From Candidatus Saccharimonas sp. (lineage in GTDB: Bacteria; Patescibacteriota; Saccharimonadia; Saccharimonadales; Saccharimonadaceae): a stretch of 42,302 nt of DNA. Positions 32,783-42,302 of this stretch are shown here, piece after piece. The stretch spans positions 1 to 42,302 of the forward strand of contig DZCW01000005.1 in NCBI GenBank assembly GCA_022736555.1, in the 5' to 3' direction. Below the pieces are notes generated by a model that was given only the letters and a program-made list of their open reading frames with translations, had not been told where the DNA came from and did not search any database. Numbering within the stretch: the stretch's first letter is position 1; the number at the start of each line of letters is the position of its first letter. Both the position numbers and the translations under genes were made by a program.

Positions 32783-35485
32783 ATGGTAGAATTTTTAATT
32801 ACAACAGTCCTTGTTTTGGCCGTAGGTGCTATATTGGCTACTTTTATATTTTTGCAATATAGAAAGACCGTGCGTGAGGCGAAAAATTACGAACGTGGAC
32901 TCAAGATGGTCCCTATGTACATTCACATACCACCATCAAGTGATGATCTGGAGTCTAATGGTCGTGACGAACGTGATATTACAGAAGAAGTTCTATCTCA
33001 GGCTCAGGTTATGTATAATATTATCTCTAGTACGGCCGTTAAGGGGTTTAGCAGTAGAATATACGGTCAACGCCATTTGTCATTTGAAATTATAGTTCAC
33101 GAGGGGTTAATACACTACTACGCTATTGTCCCAACGGTGTTAACGGATGTTGTAAAACAAGCAATAATAGCCGCTTATCCATCAGCTAGATTAGAGGAAG
33201 TGGAAGAATATAATATATTTAATCAAGCAGGTAAAATCAGTGGTACTATAGGTGGCGAATTCACCCTTAAAAAAAGCTACGTATATCCTATAGCTACATA
33301 TCAAGAATCAAAGCGTGATGCCGCTCGGGCTCTTTTAGATGCTTTATCTACTGCCACTCGCGATGATGGTATTGCTGTTCAATTATTGCTAAGGCCGGCT
33401 ACCGAGGGTTGGGTGAAAAATTCGATATATGCAGCAAATAAAATTAAAAAGGATAAAGGTGTAAAAAATTCCGGATTTGGTGACATATTAAGACCTAAAA
33501 ACTTAATGGAGGCTTTATGGAAGGCACCGGAATTAAAAGATACAAAGCCCGAGGATAGGCAGCTCACATCATTGGAACAGGGTCTGGTTGAAGCTATTGA
33601 AGAAAAAACTCGCCATCCAGGCTATGAGATCTTGATACGAGTTGTCGTTTCATCTAATACCGCTAATAGATCACAGGCTTTATTGAAAAATGTAATTGCT
33701 GCTTTTTCTTTATTTGATTCCCCGACTAATAATGGATTCAAATTTAATATTGCAAAAAATATTGAGGAATTAGCCACTGCTTATATTTTTCGTTTTTTCC
33801 CTCAGGGTGTCGCGCAGAATATATTAAATAGTGTTGAACTGGCTACAATATTTCATTTACCTGATCAAAATAGCATACCAACCTCACAGGTTCAGAGACA
33901 AATGATGAAACAAGTTGATGGTCCGACCCAGGTTATGGATGAAGGCTTTCTATTAGGCTACAACGAGTTCAGGGGCGTTAAAAAGCAAATTAGACTCAGT
34001 ACTAACGATAGACGTCGTCATACATATATGATAGGGCAGACTGGTACTGGTAAATCTGGGTTACTCGAGAATCTTGCATTTCAAGACATGATGGATGGTC
34101 GTGGTTTTGCGTTTATTGATCCACATGGAGATTCTGCCGAGAAATTATTAGGCATGGTGCCTAAGGAAAGGGTGGAGGATGTAATATACTTCAGCCCAGG
34201 TGATATAGATAACCCAATAGGGCTGAACCTATTCGAGTTTGAGACACAAGATCAACGGGATTTCCTCATCCAAGAAGCTATAGCTATGCTATATCGTCTA
34301 TACGATCCTGGCCACACAGGTATTATTGGCCCGCGATATGAGCATTGGTTCCGTAATGCAGCCCTCACTATTATGAGTGATCCAAATGGTTCGACTTTTA
34401 TTGATGTGCCACAAGTATTTAATGATCAAGCGTTCACTGACGAAAAATTAAAGTATGTGACTGATCATACTGTGTTGGATTTTTGGAATAAAGAGATGGC
34501 CCAGACTAGCGACGCCAATAAATCTGAAGTTTTGGGATGGTTTGTCAGCAAATTCGGTGCCTTTTTATCCAATGAGATGATGCGTAATATACTCGGGCAA
34601 ACAAAGAGCGGGTTTAGTATGCGTGACATCATGGATAATAAGAAGATCTTATTCGTTAATCTTTCCAAGGGCCGCACGGGTGAATTAAATTCGCAATTAC
34701 TAGGTATGATATTTGTTATGAAGTTTCAAGCAGCTGCTATGGGTAGGGCGAGCGTATCGGAAGACGAGCGAGAAGATTTTGCATTATATGTTGATGAGTT
34801 TCAAAACTTTGCAACCGATTCATTTGCGACTATTTTGTCTGAAGCTAGGAAATATAGACTGAACTTAGTTTTAGCTAACCAATTCATGACACAACTAACT
34901 GACAATATTCGTGAGGCTATTATCGGAAATATAGGTACTGTTATCAGCGGGCGAATTGGTATAACTGATGCCGAGATATTACAGAAAAAATTTGCTCCTA
35001 CGTTTGATGCAGAGGATTTAACTAAATTACCTAATTTTCAAACTATAACTTCAGTTATGATTAATAATGTTCCATCATCGGCCTTTAGCATGTCGCTGGT
35101 GCCGCCTATGGGCAAATCAAACCCTCAATTACGTGATGCCCTCAAAAAACTATCTGCAGCTAAATATGGACGTCCAAGAGCGTTAGTTGAAAAAGAGATA
35201 TTTGAGCGACTAGGCGCGGGCGATATGGCTAGGAAGTCAAAATTAGAGGCCTTAAGAAACTCACAGCAGCAGGTCTCTCCGATTAATAACTCTGCACCAT
35301 CGCATCAAGCTAGCAAGGCCGTAACTAGTAGCGGGTCATCATTTTTAGACGAATGGTTGGCGAAAAGGCAACAAATATCTAGCGCTAAGACGACTAATGC
35401 TGGTGATACTGATAAAAAAGAACTTTATCTTAGAAAAGATGAAGTAAATAACATGGGCGATGAAGTATCTATTAAGCTACGATAA
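32783..35485 (+). CDS. TraG/VirD4-like membrane ATPase (T4SS coupling type)
   Basis: 900 aa. One N-terminal membrane helix (about residues 3-25). A long domain of unknown fold (30-390) lies before the FtsK/HerA-type motor. Walker A GQTGTGKSG is at about 418-426, FAFIDPHGDSAEKLL follows it, and Walker B ALYVDEFQNF is at about 667-676. The ANQFMTQL sensor stretch is typical of TraM-recognition TraD/TraG proteins. It is common in CPR and usually called type IV secretion coupling-like. No VirB4, relaxase or VirB6 gene is in the window, so its substrate (DNA or protein) is unknown. A polar, Ser-rich tail (about 830-900) may bind partners. Confidence 0.88.
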   Translation: MVEFLITTVLVLAVGAILATFIFLQYRKTVREAKNYERGLKMVPMYIHIPPSSDDLESNGRDERDITEEVLSQAQVMYNIISSTAVKGFSSRIYGQRHLSFEIIVHEGLIHYYAIVPTVLTDVVKQAIIAAYPSARLEEVEEYNIFNQAGKISGTIGGEFTLKKSYVYPIATYQESKRDAARALLDALSTATRDDGIAVQLLLRPATEGWVKNSIYAANKIKKDKGVKNSGFGDILRPKNLMEALWKAPELKDTKPEDRQLTSLEQGLVEAIEEKTRHPGYEILIRVVVSSNTANRSQALLKNVIAAFSLFDSPTNNGFKFNIAKNIEELATAYIFRFFPQGVAQNILNSVELATIFHLPDQNSIPTSQVQRQMMKQVDGPTQVMDEGFLLGYNEFRGVKKQIRLSTNDRRRHTYMIGQTGTGKSGLLENLAFQDMMDGRGFAFIDPHGDSAEKLLGMVPKERVEDVIYFSPGDIDNPIGLNLFEFETQDQRDFLIQEAIAMLYRLYDPGHTGIIGPRYEHWFRNAALTIMSDPNGSTFIDVPQVFNDQAFTDEKLKYVTDHTVLDFWNKEMAQTSDANKSEVLGWFVSKFGAFLSNEMMRNILGQTKSGFSMRDIMDNKKILFVNLSKGRTGELNSQLLGMIFVMKFQAAAMGRASVSEDEREDFALYVDEFQNFATDSFATILSEARKYRLNLVLANQFMTQLTDNIREAIIGNIGTVISGRIGITDAEILQKKFAPTFDAEDLTKLPNFQTITSVMINNVPSSAFSMSLVPPMGKSNPQLRDALKKLSAAKYGRPRALVEKEIFERLGAGDMARKSKLEALRNSQQQVSPINNSAPSHQASKAVTSSGSSFLDEWLAKRQQISSAKTTNAGDTDKKELYLRKDEVNNMGDEVSIKLR

Positions 35486-35498
35486 GTAACTATATTGC

Positions 35499-35867
35499 TT
35501 AGGCACTTTTGCCAGTGAATAAAGCTTTTAGATAATCATAGACAATACCAACTATCCATCCTAAAATAAAGGCTCCAATAGTCTCAAACCCAGACAGATC
35601 GTAGCCAATATTTTTTGCCACTACGTAGACAAACAAGGGGAGTATGAATGCGAAAACTGAGCCAGCTAGGATGGCATTCGGTCGTGCAATAGTCCGGCTT
35701 ATGAAGTTGCTGGCTTTTTCTATATATTTATTATGTATGAATTTACTAAATGTACGGCTAGTAGCAGGTATCTCACTTTGAACTTGTTTCATAGCCTTGT
35801 CGTAACTATCATCAAGTTTCTTTTTACTTAAATTAATATGTAGTTCCTTGGCGCTATTGTGGCTCAT
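35499..35867 (-). CDS. Small membrane protein downstream of the LPKTG gene
   Basis: 122 aa. ATG 35867 (MSHNSAKELHINLSKKKLDD) has GAGGAGAT 5 bases upstream, so longer upstream frames are rejected. The N-terminal 65 residues are charged and helical. Two membrane helices follow (about 70-90 and 96-115), then a short basic tail (LKALFTGKSA). It lies 20 bases after the LPKTG surface protein and is probably co-transcribed. No family recognised. Confidence 0.75.
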   Translation of the reverse strand: MSHNSAKELHINLSKKKLDDSYDKAMKQVQSEIPATSRTFSKFIHNKYIEKASNFISRTIARPNAILAGSVFAFILPLFVYVVAKNIGYDLSGFETIGAFILGWIVGIVYDYLKALFTGKSA

Positions 35868-35887
35868 TGTATCTCCTCGTTCTGACT

Positions 35888-36685
35888 CTAAATGATGTCT
35901 GTACCAATGATTGATCGTATTAAATGGAGTTCTTTTTTCAGTTGTCGTGTGCGTGCATATAAAAATGTGGCTATGAGTAGTACGATAATCGCGAACAATA
36001 CATTGCCTAAGGTCCCAGTTTTGGGCAAATCTGCGGAAACTCGTTCGATCAACTTGGGCGCTGGGCAAGCTAAATTTACGTTTGTGGTATTACCGAAAGT
36101 ATTAGTCATTATGCAGTCGTATGATGTCTTATCGTTTTTACCACGAGCGGTTGCTGGTATTGTACTGAGTAATTTTACTGTGAAAGTCCTGGTTTGTTTA
36201 TCTTTCGGGCTGAGTGAGATATTAGGCCACGATAGTATATGAGTGTTTTGGTCTAATGTGCCACCACCGTTGTCAATTATATTTGAATATTCTGATACAT
36301 CAGCTAACTCGTCCTCTAATTTACTAGAAATTACACTAGTTCCAGTATTCTCAACTGTGATTGTGTAGCTGATTTGGTCACCTGCACGAGCTAAGACTAA
36401 CGATGCATCTATAAACCCCTGGGAGATATTAGTAGCTGTTTTAGTTTTAACTAGACCATTTATAGATCGATCAATGTTTCCGTATACCATACTATTTGCG
36501 TTGGTGGCATTAGCTGATTCCGGAGATTGGAACACAATTAGCGACTGCACTATAAGGGCTAAAGCTACAAATATTAAACTTAATTTTCTAGTTGCTTCTT
36601 CTTTGCGTAATCTTTTTGCATAGAATCCCAATTGCCCAACTAGAGCAGGGCTAAATAATAAATTAGATACGATCTTTCTAAACAT
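35888..36685 (-). CDS. Secreted DUF11-like surface protein with LPKTG anchor
   Basis: 265 aa from ATG 36685. Signal-type hydrophobic segment at 34-53 with ESANA before a possible cleavage near 60. Residues about 85-205 form a DUF11/Ig-like beta domain (ISYTITVENTGTSVIS is the classic strand pattern), with one cysteine pair (C191 and C207). Then LPKTG at 220-224, a membrane helix (227-243) and a basic tail: the order of a sortase sorting signal. The tail after the helix is about 20 residues, longer than usual. If a sortase is present, the protein is cell-wall linked and may mediate host contact. AAGAGG is rather far from the ATG (16 bases). Confidence 0.82.
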   Translation of the reverse strand: MFRKIVSNLLFSPALVGQLGFYAKRLRKEEATRKLSLIFVALALIVQSLIVFQSPESANATNANSMVYGNIDRSINGLVKTKTATNISQGFIDASLVLARAGDQISYTITVENTGTSVISSKLEDELADVSEYSNIIDNGGGTLDQNTHILSWPNISLSPKDKQTRTFTVKLLSTIPATARGKNDKTSYDCIMTNTFGNTTNVNLACPAPKLIERVSADLPKTGTLGNVLFAIIVLLIATFLYARTRQLKKELHLIRSIIGTDII

Positions 36686-36714
36686 TTTTATTTTAATTAC
36701 GCCTCTTATACAAC

Positions 36715-36744
36715 ACTTTAGCATAACAAATATGTTCAGTGCAA
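36715..36744 (-). promoter_or_regulatory. Promoter of the LPKTG gene
   Basis: Minus strand TTGCAC - 18 bp - TAAAGT with TG-C extension. It lies 5 bases from the -35 of the divergent gyrB promoter. Confidence 0.62.
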
Positions 36745-36748
36745 TAGC

Positions 36749-36777
36749 TTGAGTGAACACAATTTATCCGCTATAAT
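36749..36777 (+). promoter_or_regulatory. Promoter of gyrB-gyrA
   Basis: TTGAGT - 17 bp - TATAAT, with a leader of about 47 bases. Confidence 0.75.
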
Positions 36778-36800
36778 AGTAATATTGTAAATAGCCGTAA

Positions 36801-38810
<2,010 letters not shown>

Positions 38811-38812
38811 TT

Positions 38813-41323
38813 ATGAACGACGATGAAAACACACCGATTGAAAGTGAAGTTGTAATAAATGCAACGCATTCACGTGTTGTAGAAGATAGAACAGTTGAAG
38901 ATGTAATGGAGGATAGCTTCCTACGTTATTCGATGAGCGTTATTGTTGATCGCGCACTACCTGATGTACGTGATGGGCTTAAGCCTGTGCATCGCCGCAT
39001 ATTGTTCTCGATGGGCGAGCAAGGAATGCGCCCAGGGACAAAATTTACTAAGTCTGCTCGCATCGTAGGTGATGTTATGGGTAAGTATCACCCACATGGC
39101 GATACGGCTATTTACGACTCGATGGTTCGTTTAGCCCAAGATTGGGTAATGAGATACTCGCTAGTCGATGGTCAAGGAAACTTTGGATCTATGGATGGTG
39201 ACCCTGCCGCCGCTTCTCGTTATACTGAAGCTCGATTGGACAAAATTGGTAATGAATTATTGACGGACTTAGACAAAGATACCGTAGACTTTCGAGATAA
39301 TTATGATGGGTCAGAACGAGAACCGTCAGTATTGCCAGCTAAGCTTCCTAACTTATTATTAAACGGGCAAATCGGTATTGCGGTTGGTATGGCAACCAGC
39401 ATCCCTACGCATAACCTCAGTGAATTAGTTGATGCTACTATCCATCTAATTGATAACCCAGAGACTACCACATTAGATGACCTATTAAAATATGTTAAGG
39501 GACCAGATTTTCCAACTGGAGCCGTTGTTTACGGCGGTGCGCCAATGCGCCAAGCATACCAAACTGGCCGTGGTAGTGTTGTAATTCGTGCAGTTGCAAA
39601 TATAGAAGAGACTAAAAAAGGTCGTAGCCAAATTATTGTTACCGAAATGCCTTTTGCTGTAAATAAAGCAACATTAATAGAGAAAATCGCAGATTTAGTC
39701 AAGGAAAAGAAGATTACATCAATTAGCGACTTACGTGATGAGAGCGCGCGCGGATCAGTTCGAGTTGTTATCGAGCTAAAGAAAGACTCATATCCAAAGA
39801 AGGTGTTAAACCAACTATTCAAAATGACGGCCCTACAGACTAGTTTTCATTATAATATGTTGGCTTTGATCGACGGTATACAACCACGTATCTTGGGTCT
39901 GCAAGAAATATTAAGTGAATTCATAAAACATCGCCAGATAGTTGTTCGACGTCGAACCGAATTTGAGCTGCGTAAAGCCAAGGAGCGTGCGCATATATTG
40001 GAAGGTTACAAGATAGCACTTGATCATATTGATGAAGTTATCAAAACAATCCGTGCTAGCAGGACTAGTGATGATGCCGAAGCTGCTTTGATAGAGAAGT
40101 TTGGGTTGTCTCCAATTCAAGCCAAGGCTATCCTGGCTATGCAGTTGCGACGTTTAACTGGTCTAGAACGTGAAGCGATCGAGAACGAGCTTAGGGAGCT
40201 ATTTGATTTGATTGCAAAACTCGAAGCTATCTTGGCCGATGAACACGAAGTTTTGCGAATTATTAAAGAAGAGCTTTTGGATATGAAAGAAAAGTACGGC
40301 GATAAACGTCGTAGCAAGATGATTAACTATGAATTGGGCAAGTTTAGCGACGAAGAGCTTATACCGGAAGAAGATAGTATCATTTTGTTAACTACGGAAA
40401 ACTATATAAAGCGAACATTAGTCAGTGAATATCATCGCCAAAATAGAGGCGGTAAAGGCAAGCGTGGTATGACTACTAAGGCCGAAGATATAATCGACCA
40501 ATTAGTACCAGCTAGCACCCATGATTATCTGTTGTTCTTTACTAATCGCGGTCGTATTTTCCGTCTAAAGGCGTATGAAGTACCGGCTGCTGGGCTAGCT
40601 GCTAAGGGTGTGGCTGCAGTTAATCTATTACAACTTCAACCAGAGGAAAAGATAACTTCAATTATTAAACACGAGAATAATTCCAAAAACGAGGGTTATT
40701 TATTCATGGCCACCTCTAAAGGAACTGTCAAGAAAACCCCTCTGGAGGATTATGCAAATATACGAACAAATGGCTTGATTGCTATCAAACTTGATGATGG
40801 TGACGAACTGCGCTGGATACAAAAGACCACTGGTGATAATGATGTAATTATATCAACATCAGCCGGGCAAGCGATTCGATTTAATGAAAAAGATGCTCGT
40901 CCAATGGGTCGTTCAGCACGTGGTGTACGCGGAGTAAGATTGCGACCTAATGACCAAGTAGTTGGTATGGATATCGTTGATGATGATAGCCGTAGTTTGC
41001 TGGTTATTAGTGAAAATGGCTATGGCAAGTCGACAAAAGTATCTAATTTTCCTTCACACAAGCGTGGCGGGGTAGGGATAAAAGCTGCTGTTGTGACTGC
41101 TAAAACTGGTCCTATAATTGCAGTTCATACTTTGGAACCTGAGGCATGTGAAGTCCTATTGATTTCTAATGAAGGTCAGGCTATACGCGTTGGATTGAAA
41201 GATATACCGACACTAGGTAGGACAACTCAAGGTGTACGAATTATGCGTATGCGCGAGGGTGATAAGGTAGCTTCGCTTGGGCTAATGCCGGAACAAAAAA
41301 ACATAAGTAGTGAGGAGAGCTAA
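38813..41323 (+). CDS. gyrA: DNA gyrase subunit A
   Basis: 836 aa. The breakage-reunion domain has the active-site tyrosine Y137 in [10 protein letters not shown] and the quinolone region [19 protein letters not shown]. The C-terminal pinwheel domain carries the GyrA box [10 protein letters not shown] near residue 543, the feature that distinguishes gyrase from topoisomerase IV. It follows gyrB by 2 bases. The stop overlaps the region of the next gene. Introduces negative supercoils. Confidence 0.97.
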   Translation: MNDDENTPIESEVVINATHSRVVEDRTVEDVMEDSFLRYSMSVIVDRALPDVRDGLKPVHRRILFSMGEQGMRPGTKFTKSARIVGDVMGKYHPHGDTAIYDSMVRLAQDWVMRYSLVDGQGNFGSMDGDPAAASRYTEARLDKIGNELLTDLDKDTVDFRDNYDGSEREPSVLPAKLPNLLLNGQIGIAVGMATSIPTHNLSELVDATIHLIDNPETTTLDDLLKYVKGPDFPTGAVVYGGAPMRQAYQTGRGSVVIRAVANIEETKKGRSQIIVTEMPFAVNKATLIEKIADLVKEKKITSISDLRDESARGSVRVVIELKKDSYPKKVLNQLFKMTALQTSFHYNMLALIDGIQPRILGLQEILSEFIKHRQIVVRRRTEFELRKAKERAHILEGYKIALDHIDEVIKTIRASRTSDDAEAALIEKFGLSPIQAKAILAMQLRRLTGLEREAIENELRELFDLIAKLEAILADEHEVLRIIKEELLDMKEKYGDKRRSKMINYELGKFSDEELIPEEDSIILLTTENYIKRTLVSEYHRQNRGGKGKRGMTTKAEDIIDQLVPASTHDYLLFFTNRGRIFRLKAYEVPAAGLAAKGVAAVNLLQLQPEEKITSIIKHENNSKNEGYLFMATSKGTVKKTPLEDYANIRTNGLIAIKLDDGDELRWIQKTTGDNDVIISTSAGQAIRFNEKDARPMGRSARGVRGVRLRPNDQVVGMDIVDDDSRSLLVISENGYGKSTKVSNFPSHKRGGVGIKAAVVTAKTGPIIAVHTLEPEACEVLLISNEGQAIRVGLKDIPTLGRTTQGVRIMRMREGDKVASLGLMPEQKNISSEES

Positions 41324-41327
41324 ACTC

Positions 41328-41765
41328 GTGAATTTTGAGATATTTTCACCGTATTTACTTACAATTTTAATCGCTTGGATCGGTGCTCATACGGTCAAGT
41401 ATGTGTTTAGTTCGGTAAAAAAAGAAAAACGAAACCTTAGATCACATCTGTTTATTTCTGGCGGTATGCCTAGTGGGCATAGTGCGACAACTATGGCTAT
41501 GGCCACGATTATAGGGCTACGTGATGGTCTTGGCTCTGGACTTTTCGGGCTTGCATTATTATTTGCGATAATCGTCATGTATGATGCTTTGAAAGTTCGC
41601 AGATCGTCTGGTGAGCAGGGAGAGGCAATACACGGGTTAATAAAAGAGGGTAAAAGTACAGTGAAGCTACCGCGTGTAGCTAAAGGCCACACCCCTTTAG
41701 AAGTTGTCCTGGGAGCGGTGTTTGGGACAGTTATTGGTATAGTTGTGTTTTTATCAACTAAATAA
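41328..41765 (+). CDS. Divergent PAP2-family (DUF212, YuiD-like) membrane protein
   Basis: 145 aa from GTG 41328 (AGGAG is 10 bases upstream). An alternative GTG at 41310 overlaps gyrA. Helices at about residues 8-25, 68-88 and 122-142. The core GGMPSGHSATTMAMATIIGLRDG and the later KGHTPLEVVLGAVFG give the SGH and H-T-P-x-E-V signature of DUF212, a divergent acid phosphatase/vanadium haloperoxidase-like family. Probably a membrane lipid-phosphate phosphatase; no substrate can be inferred. Co-transcribed with gyrA. Confidence 0.9.
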   Translation: MNFEIFSPYLLTILIAWIGAHTVKYVFSSVKKEKRNLRSHLFISGGMPSGHSATTMAMATIIGLRDGLGSGLFGLALLFAIIVMYDALKVRRSSGEQGEAIHGLIKEGKSTVKLPRVAKGHTPLEVVLGAVFGTVIGIVVFLSTK

Positions 41766-41778
41766 AGGAAAATTACCC

Positions 41779-41808
41779 TTGACTGATGTGTGAGTCGTAG
41801 GGTATGAT
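41779..41808 (+). promoter_or_regulatory. rRNA operon promoter
   Basis: TTGACT - 18 bp - TATGAT, about 145 bases before the 16S gene. The leader includes GATAAGAACTTTGACAA, reminiscent of boxA antitermination signals. Confidence 0.7.
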
Positions 41809-41951
41809 TGAAAACAATCTGGTCGCACAAATTTTGAGCGAAACAACGTGGAGTTGCAACAGATGATAAGAACTTTGACAATTTAGTTGTGCAAATCATC
41901 GTCAGTTTATATTGAGTTATGTTGATATATCGATTTATCGGTAATATCATT

Positions 41952-42302
<351 letters not shown>

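Overview
The window looks like a chromosomal piece of a Patescibacteria (CPR) member, most probably Candidatus Saccharibacteria (TM7). The evidence is the 5' end of the 16S rRNA at the right edge, the standard genetic code, a type IV pilus set without an outer-membrane secretin (monoderm), an LPxTG-type surface protein, and very compact gene spacing. It is a core-genome region. I see no prophage, insertion sequence or CRISPR array.

Layout. 1-12.9 kb is a type IV pilus locus: a secreted VWA protein, PilM, PilN, PilO, a 73-aa membrane protein in the PilP position, PilB, PilT, PilC, a probable major pilin with its own terminator, the prepilin peptidase PilD, and four pilin-like genes. A convergent Xer-type tyrosine recombinase follows. 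13.9-20.8 kb carries ndk, tRNA-Arg, a PH-domain membrane protein, a parvulin-like foldase, queA-tgt (queuosine), tRNA-Asp, tRNA-Thr and a membrane glycosyltransferase pair. 20.9-26.9 kb holds a hidden 44-aa leaderless ORF (minus strand), tRNA-Val, a T-box-controlled thrS, an alkyltransferase-like protein, miaA, a winged-helix protein, a degenerate MBL-fold protein, rpmB and an M50 protease. 26.9-30.7 kb is RNA-rich: a 6S-like rod RNA, RNase P RNA, infC-rpmI-rplT on the minus strand, comM, and tmRNA. 30.7-31.9 kb is an AT-rich stretch without credible genes, holding a perfect 26-bp palindrome and a consensus-like promoter. 31.9-35.5 kb holds a membrane protein, a small disordered protein and a TraG/VirD4-like ATPase. 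35.5-36.7 kb (minus) holds a small membrane protein and the LPKTG surface protein. 36.8-41.8 kb holds gyrB-gyrA and a DUF212/PAP2-like protein, then the rRNA promoter and the truncated 16S gene.

Regulatory grammar. Promoters are unusually legible: an extended -10 (TGn + TATAAT-like), often with a -35 of TTGCAC or TTGACA at 17 bp. In at least six genes the -10 ends only 6-9 nt before the ATG, so their mRNAs should be leaderless or nearly so. Other genes (ndk, thrS, infC, PilB, gyrB) have clear Shine-Dalgarno leaders. Two classical translation controls are visible: infC begins with a non-canonical AUC codon, and thrS has a complete T-box antiterminator/terminator switch whose bulge matches the discriminator base of the tRNA-Thr encoded nearby.

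Most worth checking: the 6S-like RNA, the leaderless promoter class, the 44-aa leaderless ORF, the long tmRNA tag without a canonical -LAA end, and the AT-rich island with its palindrome.
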